Shown: positions 1 through 5,606 of the stretch, piece by piece
Layout: each line of letters starts with the position of its first letter
How positions within the stretch are numbered: the first letter of the stretch is position 1
Source: Brevundimonas sp. UBA4609
GTDB taxonomy: Bacteria > Pseudomonadota > Alphaproteobacteria > Caulobacterales > Caulobacteraceae
Assembly (NCBI GenBank): GCA_002386585.1
Contig: DGIZ01000241.1
Location: 1-7,746, forward strand
Direction: 5' to 3'
Length of the DNA: 7,746 bases
The notes under the pieces: model-generated
What the model saw: only the letters and a program-made list of their open reading frames with translations
What the model was told of the DNA's origin: nothing
The model's database searches: none
Translations under genes and position numbers: made by a program

Positions 1-15
1 CCGCTCTTCCGATCT
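1..15. other. Illumina adapter remnant (assembly artefact)
   Basis: All 15 bases (CCGCTCTTCCGATCT) equal the 3' end of the older Illumina paired-end primer 2. Read on the minus strand they give AGATCGGAAGAGCGG, the familiar adapter read-through. Bases 2-15 are also shared with the other Illumina adapter arm. The match lies exactly at the edge of the window, where an untrimmed adapter would be incorporated at a contig end. Genome sequence therefore starts at about base 16. The sequence match is seen directly and the interpretation as an artefact is inference. Confidence 0.93.
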
Positions 16-2158
16 CGCCCGGCAGGCTCAGACCCGAACCGCCCACGACCTGCAAGGTGGCGTAGCCGCCGACCACGCCCAGAGCCGCCACCGCCATGGC
101 CCCCAGGGCCGTGCGCATGGTCGAGCTCTGACGGCTGGCCTGCTTGTCCAGCCGCTCCTGAAGCTTGGACTTGCCGCCGCGCTTGGCCAGGCCGAAGGCC
201 TGACGCGGGGCCGCATCCTCTTCCGGCGTCATGGCCGCGCGGGCGGCCTCCAGCACGTCGCGCGTCGAGCTTGCGGTCGGCTCCTGCGCCGAGGCGTGCG
301 GGGAGACGAAGTCCAGATCGGCCGAGAAGCCGTCGTCGTCGCCGACGCGGCCCAGTTCGAGCGGGCGCTCGGCGTCCAGATCGGCTGCGGCGTTCAGGAT
401 GTCGCTGACGTCGGCGCCGCCGAACAGGTCTTCATCGGCCGACGACGCAGCCGCCGGAATGGCCTGCGGCCAGGCGTCGTCCGAGATCCGGCCGAAGGGC
501 GCCGTCGTCGGCCCGGCGTCCAGCAGTTCGGCGTCCAGGGGATCGCCGAAGACGCTCCCGGCGCCCGAGGCGAACGGCTGTCCCGGCGCAGCGTCGGCGC
601 CCGTCAGGGGCTCGGCGCTCCAGTCGTCGATCGGATCGGCGAAGGCCGTCGCCCGCCAGTCGCCCCCGGCGGTTTCCGCCGGGGTCCAGGGCGCGGGGTC
701 AGGGCTTTCCAGCGGCGGGGCGCGACGGACGTCGCGATCGGCGCGCTGCTCCATGCTGTCGCGCGCGTCGGCCAGCAGGCGCGCCGTGCGCTCCTCGCTC
801 TGGCGCATCCGTTCGGCCAGATCGCCCGAGGCGCGCTCGTGGCGCTGGTGCATCTTGTCGGTGCTTTCCGACAGGCGGCGGCCGATGTCGTCCAGGGCCT
901 GGGCCGAGCGACGCTCGGACTGGGCGATGCGTTCGCTCAGGCGGTCCGAGATGCGGGCGATCTCGCCGCCCAGCCGCTCCAGCGCCAGGGCGTGCTGGTC
1001 GTCGGCCTGGGTCAGACGCTGATCCACGGCTTCGGCGTGACGCGCCAGATCGCGCTCAAGCTTCTGCTCCAGCGCCGCGACGCGGGCGTCGGACGGACCG
1101 GCGCCGCCGGCTTCGACCGTCTCCAGCCGACCGTTGAGGTTGCGGGCGATGCGCATGATCTCGCGGCCCATGCCTTCGACGGCGGAGGCCGAGCGCTGCT
1201 CGGCGGCGCGGGCCTGATCGCCGATGGCGGCCAGGGCGCGCTCGATGCGGTCGACTCGTCCCTCGGTCTCGACCGCGTCGAGGCGGCGGATCATCTCGGT
1301 GCGGCTGGATTCCACCTGCCGCGTCAGGCTCTCGGCCAGTTTCTCGAAGCGCGAGGCTTCGCGCGCATGGTCCGGCTCGATGCGGCGTTCGGCGTCGCGC
1401 ATCCGCAGATCCAGGGCCGCGAACGACCGCTCCAACCCCTTCAGCGCCTCAGAGGTGCGCGACTGGGCGTCGTCCAGACGCACCCCGACCTGCGACAGCA
1501 GGTTCGTTCCGGCGCCCGGCCCAGCCGCCTTTTCGACGGCTTCGATACGGTCGCGCAGTTCGCTGACGCCGGCGCGCTGGCGCTCGTCCATCTCGTAAAG
1601 GCGGGTGGAGACGGCGGTCAGGGCCGCGTCCAGCTTGTCTAGCCCTTCGCGCGCCTCGGTCCCGGCGTCCTGCTCCAGACGGCGCAGGCGGCGGTGGCCC
1701 TCGCGCAGTTCCTCGGCGATGTCGTCGATCCGGCGGGCCTTGGCCGCCTCGGCCTCGTCCTGCGTCTCCAGACGACGCACCAGACCGGCCACAGCCTGAT
1801 CGATGCCCTGGATGGCCAGGGTCGAGCGGCGCTCGGCCGCCTCCAGACGCTCGGCGATCACCTCAAGCGAGGCGCCCATTCTGCCCAGATTCTCATGGCG
1901 CCCCGGGCCCTCGCGCCCGCGCCCATCCTCGCCATAGACGTCGTCCAGACGGCGCGAGCGGCTGCGGCGGTCATAGGGATCGGGAATGGGCGACCGGCGC
2001 GGCAGGGTGGCGACGCCGTCGTCCTCGTCCGGCTCATCCATGATCATGGAGTTCAGCCACTCGCCCAGGGTCATGCCCGAGCGTCGCGCCAGATCCTTGG
2101 CGATCTCGCGCGCCTTCGGATCGATGCCCTTCACGCTCCACGGCGCCGCTGCGGTCAC
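16..2158 (-). CDS. podJ: PodJ-like polar organizer, 3' end missing
   Basis: PodJ is a bitopic scaffold of the new cell pole in Caulobacter that recruits PleC and supports pilus and holdfast formation. The frame is open from a GTG at 2158 to the contig edge, giving 714 genuine codons. Bases below 16 are adapter, so the apparent last residues are false. The N-terminus (MTAAAPWSVKGIDPKAR, then SGMTLGEWLN) is the PodJ signature. Residues of about 95-475 form a long charged coiled coil with recurring A/Q-x-E-x-R-S/T motifs. Residues 480-650 are acidic and rich in Pro and Ala, like the disordered PleC-binding segment of Caulobacter PodJ, and end in DVLEAARAAM (634-643). A basic stretch (660-678) precedes one membrane helix (about 683-700). 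The periplasmic part, which in Caulobacter carries Sel1 repeats and a peptidoglycan-binding domain, is lost. The GTG start is supported by the GGGAGG ribosome site. A different PodJ-type coiled-coil protein is possible but less likely. Confidence 0.87.
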
Positions 2159-2159
2159 T

Positions 2160-2171
2160 GATTCGCCTCCC
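2160..2171 (-). promoter_or_regulatory. podJ ribosome-binding site with an adjoining GANTC (CcrM) site
   Basis: On the minus strand GGGAGG (2166-2171) lies seven bases before the GTG at 2158-2156 and fixes this as the start; no ATG is placed as well. The spacer contains GAATC (2160-2164), a target of the CcrM methyltransferase. In Caulobacter GcrA acts at promoters with methylated GANTC, but this copy lies in the predicted leader rather than in the promoter. The ribosome site is clear; the role of the methylation site is conjecture. Confidence 0.7.
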
Positions 2172-2199
2172 GACCCATGGCGCGAACGGTATCCTTCCA

Positions 2200-2225
2200 G
2201 ATAAAGCGTGTAAACGTGTCGTTAA
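2200..2225 (-). promoter_or_regulatory. Candidate podJ promoter (housekeeping sigma type)
   Basis: On the minus strand TTAACG (2220-2225) and GCTTTATC (2200-2207) are separated by 12 bases. The Caulobacter housekeeping consensus is TTGACG, 10-14 bases, then GCTANAWC, so each box has one mismatch. Transcription would begin near 2190-2195 and give a leader of about 35 bases. The match is seen in the sequence; activity is inferred. Confidence 0.55.
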
Positions 2226-2235
2226 CCGCTAGATG
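2211..2235 (+). promoter_or_regulatory. Weak candidate promoter for the rightward 72-aa gene
   Basis: GCTAGATG (2228-2235) matches seven of eight positions of GCTANAWC, but the upstream box TAAACG (2211-2216, 11 bases away) matches only four of six positions of TTGACG. It overlaps the leftward podJ candidate, so only one polymerase could bind at a time. The leader to the 2403 start would be about 160 bases, which is long. Confidence 0.25.
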
Positions 2236-2236
2236 T

Positions 2237-2257
2237 GGCGCCTCGCGGCGAGGCGCC
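2237..2257. repeat. Perfect 9-bp hairpin between divergent promoters
   Basis: GGCGCCTCG (2237-2245) and CGAGGCGCC (2249-2257) are exact inverted copies around a three-base loop. No T-run follows on either strand, so it is not a standard intrinsic terminator. It lies just downstream of the rightward promoter candidate and just upstream of the leftward one. It could be a protein-binding palindrome, a cruciform or an RNA leader hairpin. Confidence 0.5.
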
Positions 2258-2294
2258 GACGGCAGCCGACCAGGCGCTGATGCGCCCGACATGG

Positions 2295-2309
2295 TTAATG
2301 CCGCGTTTA
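2295..2309 (+). promoter_or_regulatory. CtrA-box candidate upstream of podJ
   Basis: TTAA-TGCCGCG-TTTA matches seven of eight fixed positions of the CtrA consensus TTAA-N7-TTAA. It lies about 70 bases upstream of the podJ promoter candidate, and another TTAA follows at 2312-2315. CtrA is reported to affect podJ transcription in Caulobacter. Short AT-rich boxes can occur by chance, but the surrounding DNA is GC-rich. Confidence 0.4.
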
Positions 2310-2333
2310 GATTAACCCCGCATCAAGAAATAC

Positions 2334-2364
2334 GGTCACGCTGGCGAAAGCCGGGGTCCAGGCG
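2334..2364. repeat. Degenerate REP-like palindromic repeat
   Basis: The core CTGGCGAAAGCCGG (2341-2354) forms a five-pair stem, one pair being T-G, around a GAAA loop. It is followed by GGTCCAGG. The arrangement parallels the paired repeats in the argD-argF gap, which also have a GAAA loop, G/C stems, an upstream TCA and a downstream CCAG. I take it as a decayed single member of the same family. No RAYT transposase gene is in the window. Confidence 0.5.
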
Positions 2365-2402
2365 CTTGCAACGCGCCCGCCGATGTCCCAACTGGCGCCT
2401 TC

Positions 2403-2621
2403 ATGGACGCTGTGCTCACCCTGATCCTGCTGGTCGCCTCCGTGACGGTCGTCGTCTTCGCCGGATGGCGCGGGTCGCGACCGACAGACATCACGCGCGG
2501 CCCGCGGATGATGCCCTGGCGCTTCATCATGCTGCTGGCCGCCGCCCTGGTCTTCTTCCTGCTGATCCACCTGCTCGCCGAAGTCAGCGGGCGGCCGCTG
2601 CCGGGCGCCGCGCCCTTCTAG
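2403..2621 (+). CDS. Small two-helix membrane protein, unknown function
   Basis: The gene encodes 72 residues from ATG at 2403 to TAG. Two hydrophobic segments (about residues 3-20 and 40-60) are joined by a short basic loop, WRGSRPTDITRGPRMMPWR. The motif GPRMMPWRFIMLLA, followed by an aliphatic run and H-L-L, resembles small uncharacterised inner-membrane proteins common in alphaproteobacteria; this is from memory, not a search. By the positive-inside rule the loop would be cytoplasmic. There is no convincing Shine-Dalgarno before the ATG, so it may be translated weakly or leaderless. The stress-protein gene begins 64 bases downstream on the same strand, with an SD hairpin between them, so the two may be co-transcribed. 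I cannot assign a function. Confidence 0.72.
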   Translation: MDAVLTLILLVASVTVVVFAGWRGSRPTDITRGPRMMPWRFIMLLAAALVFFLLIHLLAEVSGRPLPGAAPF

Positions 2622-2650
2622 GCGGGAACGGTCCGCCCCCCGGCCGGTTG

Positions 2651-2679
2651 TCCTGTCTCCCCGAACGACGAGACAGGAG
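2651..2679 (+). promoter_or_regulatory. Hairpin occluding the Shine-Dalgarno of the stress-protein gene
   Basis: TCCTGTCTC (2651-2659) and GAGACAGGA (2670-2678) form a perfect nine-pair stem with a ten-base loop. The Shine-Dalgarno AGGAG (2675-2679), six bases before the GTG start, has four of its five bases in the 3' arm. In mRNA this would hide the ribosome site, in the manner of an RNA thermometer or an RNA-binding-protein target. The structure is seen in the sequence; regulation is inferred. With no T-run it is a poor terminator. Confidence 0.55.
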
Positions 2680-2685
2680 ACGATC

Positions 2686-3192
2686 GTGACCGACAAGCAC
2701 CTGACGCCCGCCGAGGCCGAAGAGGCCTTCTGGAAAAGCCTGAAGTCCAGCAACACCGGGATGCTGGGACTGGATCGCCCCGGCTATCACAGCCAGCCGA
2801 TGACCGCCTTTCGCGAGGCCGAGACCGGAACCATCTGGTTCTTCACCCGCGACGACACCGACCTGGCGCGCGACGCGGCGACGCCGGGTCAGACGGCCAT
2901 GTTCAGCTATGGCTCCAAGGACCAGAAGGTCTGGGCCTGCATCCACGGCGCCCTATCGGTGCACGGCCACGACCGCGAGATCATCGAACGCTACTGGAAC
3001 CCGGTGCTGTCGGCCTGGTATCCGGACGGCAAGGACGATCCCCGCCTGACCCTGTTGCGCTTCGACGCCGACGACGGCCGGGTCTGGGTCAGCGACGGCG
3101 GGCTGATGAAGTTCGCCTTCGAGATCGCCAAGGCCAACCTGACCGGCAAGGAGCCGGACGCCGGCGACGTAGTCGACGTCAACCTGCGCTAG
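2686..3192 (+). CDS. General stress protein, pyridoxamine 5'-phosphate oxidase-like fold
   Basis: The 168-residue protein resembles the bacterial general stress family of the FMN-binding split-barrel (PNPOx-like) superfamily. Supporting segments are HSQPMTAFRE (35-44), GTIWFFTRDDTDL (48-60), a central strand with ACIHGALSVHGHDREIIERYW (83-103), and AWYPDGKDDPRLTLLRF near 109-125. These correspond to the family pattern of H-x-x-PM, IWFFT, a D-R-x-x-I-x-x-x-W helix and FPxGKDDPxL. Members bind FMN or FAD, but the physiological substrate is usually unknown, and true PNPO activity is not expected. There is no signal peptide, so it is probably cytosolic. The GTG start is set by AGGAG six bases upstream; that site lies in a hairpin, which fits post-transcriptional control. 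The gene converges on argF. Confidence 0.85.
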   Translation: MTDKHLTPAEAEEAFWKSLKSSNTGMLGLDRPGYHSQPMTAFREAETGTIWFFTRDDTDLARDAATPGQTAMFSYGSKDQKVWACIHGALSVHGHDREIIERYWNPVLSAWYPDGKDDPRLTLLRFDADDGRVWVSDGGLMKFAFEIAKANLTGKEPDAGDVVDVNLR

Positions 3193-3198
3193 GCAATC

Positions 3199-3230
3199 CG
3201 CCCTCAAGCAGCGCGAAGCGCGTTAGGGCG
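3199..3230. terminator. Candidate bidirectional terminator between convergent genes
   Basis: CGCCCT (3199-3204) pairs with AGGGCG (3225-3230), and inside it GCGC-GAA-GCGC (3211-3221) forms a second stem. It fills the 40-base gap between the stop of the stress-protein gene and the stop of argF, the usual place for a shared terminator. Neither strand has a strong T-run, so efficiency is uncertain. Confidence 0.45.
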
Positions 3231-3232
3231 AT

Positions 3233-4150
3233 CTAGAAAGCCCCGAAGCACCAGGCCAGGACCGCCTTCTGGGCGTGCAGGCGGTTCTCGGCTTCGTCCC
3301 AGATCAGCGACTGCGGGCCGTCGATGACGGCGTCGGTCACCTCTTCGCCGCGGTGAGCCGGCAGGCAGTGCAGGAAGACCGCGTCGTCGGCCGCCTCGGC
3401 CATCAGGGCCTCGTCGACGCCGTAAGGCTCGAAGGCGGCCAGGCGGGCCTCATAATCCTGATCGCCCATGGAGACCCAGGTGTCGGTGACGACGACGTCG
3501 GCGCCCTTGACCGCCTCGCGCGGGTCGCTGGTCAGGTGGACGTGGGCGCCGCCCTTTTCCAGATCGCGCAGGTCGGGGTGGTATTCCGCCGGACAGGCGA
3601 CGTGCAGGTGGAAGCCGAACTTGGGCGCGGCGTGCATGAAGCTGTGGCAGACGTTGTTGCCGTCGCCGATCCAGGCGATCGTCTTGCCCTCGATCGGGCC
3701 GCGATGCTCCTCGATGGTCATGAGGTCGGCCAGGATCTGGCACGGGTGGCTGCGGTCGGTCAGGCCGTTGACCACCGGCACGGTGGAGACGCGGGCGAAA
3801 CGCTCGACGTCCTCATGGTCGTTGGCGCGGATCATCACGGCGTCGACCATGCGCGACAGGACGCGGGCCGTGTCCTCGACCGGCTCGCCCCGGCCCAGCT
3901 GCATGTCCGAGGCGGTGGCGATGATGGAGTCGCCGCCCAGCTGACGGATGGCCGCGTCGAAGCTGAAGCGGGTGCGGGTCGAGTTCTTCTCGAAGATCAT
4001 GGCCAGGACGCGGTCCTTGCCCGGCGCGTCGGCGTCGGCGCGGCCCTGGGGCCAGCCCTTGCGCGCGCGCTTGCGGGCGTGGGCGTCGTCCAGGATGGCG
4101 CGCAGATCAGCGGCGTCCAGACGGTGGATGTCGAGGAAGTGACGAACCAT
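3233..4150 (-). CDS. argF: Ornithine carbamoyltransferase
   Basis: This enzyme joins carbamoyl phosphate and ornithine to make citrulline in arginine synthesis, in the cytosol and normally as a trimer. The 305 residues are a full-length match. The carbamoyl-phosphate loop STRTR is at residues 57-61, preceded by FEKN. HPCQ is at 135-138, the ornithine-loop motif DTWVSMG at 223-229, and the catalytic [11 protein letters not shown] at 261-271 with Cys262. The ATG at 4150 is preceded by GGAG at six bases. argD lies immediately upstream on the same strand, 146 bases away, so the two form a likely arg pair, although the gap holds a paired REP element that could uncouple them. An 11-residue insertion-like stretch rich in Ala and Asp near 36-46 varies between homologues. 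All catalytic motifs are intact. Confidence 0.97.
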   Translation of the reverse strand: MVRHFLDIHRLDAADLRAILDDAHARKRARKGWPQGRADADAPGKDRVLAMIFEKNSTRTRFSFDAAIRQLGGDSIIATASDMQLGRGEPVEDTARVLSRMVDAVMIRANDHEDVERFARVSTVPVVNGLTDRSHPCQILADLMTIEEHRGPIEGKTIAWIGDGNNVCHSFMHAAPKFGFHLHVACPAEYHPDLRDLEKGGAHVHLTSDPREAVKGADVVVTDTWVSMGDQDYEARLAAFEPYGVDEALMAEAADDAVFLHCLPAHRGEEVTDAVIDGPQSLIWDEAENRLHAQKAVLAWCFGAF

Positions 4151-4156
4151 TTCTAA

Positions 4157-4160
4157 CTCC
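4157..4160 (-). promoter_or_regulatory. argF ribosome-binding site touching the REP arm
   Basis: On the minus strand GGAG (4157-4160) lies six bases before the argF ATG. Three of its four bases (4158-4160) are the outermost bases of the 32-bp inverted repeat. If the two distant arms paired in the transcript, the site would be partly hidden. Confidence 0.6.
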
Positions 4161-4288
4161 GCTCATCCCCGCGAAAGCGGGGACCCAGTACTTTGGACGC
4201 GCAACGCCCGGGGTGTCATCCGCCGCGCCCCAGTTCCATCGTCGTCAGGAAACAGAACTGGGTCCCCGCTTTCGCGGGGATGAGCGGA
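4158..4288. repeat. Paired inverted REP-like element between argD and argF
   Basis: The arms 4158-4189 and 4257-4288 are perfect inverted copies of 32 bases, separated by 67 bases. Each arm also has its own hairpin, CCCCGC-GAAA-GCGGGG (4167-4182 in the left arm). This is the GC-rich GAAA-loop repeat with a flanking TCATCC and ACCCAGT, a form I know as widespread between genes of Caulobacterales and relatives. Two facing copies make a BIME-like unit. The spacer includes TGTCATCC and CCCAGTTCC, possibly remains of a third decayed copy. In the argD-argF transcript it could fold as two small hairpins or one long stem, protecting or attenuating the RNA. Confidence 0.85.
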
Positions 4289-4296
4289 AGAGTTGC

Positions 4297-5487
4297 TTAG
4301 CCCGCGACCTTGGCGCGAGCGAACTCGCAGGCCTTCTCGAACTTCTCGACGGCCTCGCGGGCCTCTTCGAGCGTGATGTTCAGCGGCGGCAGGATGCGGA
4401 CCAGGTTGTCGCCGCCGCCGGCCACCAGCAGCCTGGCCTCGTCGCGGGCCCAGCCCATGAACTCGCGGTTGTTCGGAACCAGTTTGACGCCCAGCAGCAG
4501 ACCCTTGCCGCGCACCTCGACGATCACGTCGGGGAAGCGCTCCTGCAGACCATGAAGTTGCTGCTTCAGATAGCCGGCGACTTCGTTGACGTTGTTCAGG
4601 ATGGCGTCGGACGACACCTCGGCGAAGGCGGCCTTGCCGACCGCCATGGCCAGCGGGTTGCCGCCGAAGGTCGAGCCGTGCACGCCGACCGTCATGCCCT
4701 TGGCCGCTTCCGCCGTGGCCAGGCAGGCGCCGATGGGGAAGCCGCCGCCCAGGGCCTTGGCGACGGCCATGATGTCCGGCGTCATGCCCGCCCATTCGTG
4801 GGCCCACAGCTTGCCGGTGCGGCCCATGCCGCACTGAACCTCGTCGAAGATGATCAGGACGCCGCACTTGTCGGCCATCTCGCGCATCCAGCGCAGATCG
4901 GCGTCCGGCGTGGCGCGGCAGCCGCCCTCGCCCTGAACCGGCTCCAGGATGATCGCCGCCGTGGTCGGATTCTCGAACGCCGCCGTCAGGGCGTCCTTGT
5001 CGCCCCACTTCAGCTGATGGAAGCCCTCCATCTTGGGCCCGAAGCCTTCGGTGTAGCTGGGGTTGGCGGCGGCGTTGATGGCGCCGTAGGTGCGGCCGTG
5101 GAACGAGCCGTCGAAGCCGTAGATGTCGATCCGCTCAGGCTGGCCGTTGGCGACGTGGAATTTGCGCGCCGTCTTCAGGGCGCATTCGACGGCCTCGGTG
5201 CCCGAGTTGGTGAAGAAGACGACGTCGGCGAAGGACTTGGCGCACAGATCATCGGCCAGGGCGTCCTGCCCCGGAATCCGGAAGATGTTGGAGACGTGCC
5301 ACAGCTTCTCGGCCTGATCCTTGACCGCCTGCACCAGCTTGGGGTGGGCGTGGCCCAGGGCGTTGGTCGAGATGCCCGAGACGCAGTCCAGGTACTCCGT
5401 GCCGTCCGTGGACCACAGGCGGACGCCCTGGCCGCGCTCCACTTCCAGCGGCGCGCGATTGTAGACACCCATCAGATGACCGGACAC
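4297..5487 (-). CDS. argD: Acetylornithine aminotransferase (class III PLP enzyme)
   Basis: ArgD transfers an amino group from glutamate to N-acetylglutamate semialdehyde, giving N-acetylornithine; many homologues also serve lysine synthesis as succinyldiaminopimelate aminotransferase. The 396 residues have the full class III fold. Visible motifs are NSGTEA (94-99, phosphate contact), FHGRT (129-133), EPVQGEGG (182-189), [11 protein letters not shown] (215-225) with Asp215 for the pyridine nitrogen, the Schiff-base Lys244 in [13 protein letters not shown], and STFGGNP (272-278). The GTG start at 5487 has GGAG eight bases upstream; the in-frame ATG at codon 6 has no ribosome site at normal distance. 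It is followed by argF after the REP pair. A hairpin lies directly before its ribosome site. The sequence alone cannot exclude a catabolic ornithine or GABA aminotransferase, but the argF neighbour argues for ArgD. Confidence 0.95.
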   Translation of the reverse strand: MSGHLMGVYNRAPLEVERGQGVRLWSTDGTEYLDCVSGISTNALGHAHPKLVQAVKDQAEKLWHVSNIFRIPGQDALADDLCAKSFADVVFFTNSGTEAVECALKTARKFHVANGQPERIDIYGFDGSFHGRTYGAINAAANPSYTEGFGPKMEGFHQLKWGDKDALTAAFENPTTAAIILEPVQGEGGCRATPDADLRWMREMADKCGVLIIFDEVQCGMGRTGKLWAHEWAGMTPDIMAVAKALGGGFPIGACLATAEAAKGMTVGVHGSTFGGNPLAMAVGKAAFAEVSSDAILNNVNEVAGYLKQQLHGLQERFPDVIVEVRGKGLLLGVKLVPNNREFMGWARDEARLLVAGGGDNLVRILPPLNITLEEAREAVEKFEKACEFARAKVAG

Positions 5488-5501
5488 TTGGCAGACTCCA
5501 T

Positions 5502-5542
5502 AAAGCGAGACGGTCCCGACGCGTCTGCGACGGGACCGCTTT
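5502..5542. repeat. Leader hairpin directly upstream of the argD ribosome site
   Basis: CGGTCCCG (5511-5518) and CGGGACCG (5531-5538) form a perfect eight-pair stem with a twelve-base loop. AAAG (5502-5505) and CTTT (5539-5542) can extend it past a five-base bulge. On the minus strand it ends two bases before the argD GGAG (5496-5499). It could stop transcription from the upstream peptidase gene or control argD. With no T-run a terminator role is uncertain. Confidence 0.5.
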
Positions 5543-5581
5543 GGAAAAGGGCGACGAACTTGTCGGGCGCTATTCCGGCTT

Positions 5582-5587
5582 AGTCAA
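5582..5587 (-). promoter_or_regulatory. Possible -35 element for argD-argF
   Basis: On the minus strand TTGACT matches five of six bases of the Caulobacter -35 box and lies about 95 bases before the argD start, between the peptidase stop and the leader hairpin. I found no good GCTANAWC or TATAAT partner at the right distance, so this is weak. It would allow argD-argF to be expressed separately from the peptidase gene. Confidence 0.25.
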
Positions 5588-5606
5588 CACCACGCGGGGC
5601 GCGAAT

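Noticed and set aside
231..1642. Rightward open frames of 263 and 448 codons opposite podJ
   Set aside because: They are low-complexity Ser/Arg/Ala- or Gly/Ala/Arg-rich translations with no recognisable domain, created by the GC-rich third positions of the leftward podJ frame.
2159..2402. DnaA box near podJ
   Set aside because: The best candidates (TTATCTGGA and TGTGGCGCC) match only six and five of nine positions.
2177..2689. 170-codon rightward frame across the podJ upstream region
   Set aside because: It overlaps the two-helix membrane gene in another frame, contains the promoter and REP-like sequences, and its product is Arg/Ala-rich without a family signature.
2307..2946. Leftward frames opposite the small membrane and stress genes
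   Set aside because: They are antisense to better supported genes, without a ribosome site or family resemblance.
3275..4156. 293-codon rightward frame opposite argF
   Set aside because: It is a Gly/Val/Asp-rich mirror of argF, which has all its catalytic motifs on the minus strand.
4158..4288. Insertion sequence or MITE with terminal inverted repeats
   Set aside because: The 131-bp unit has long inverted arms, but I saw no target-site duplication, and each arm has its own GAAA-loop hairpin typical of REP sequences, so a paired REP is the simpler reading.
4158..4288. Intrinsic terminator between argD and argF
   Set aside because: The stems are strong, but no T-run follows on the minus strand and the argF ribosome site directly abuts the repeat, so transcription must continue or restart here.
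4213..5583. 456-codon rightward frame opposite argD
   Set aside because: It is a shadow of argD and runs through the REP element; no motif is recognisable.
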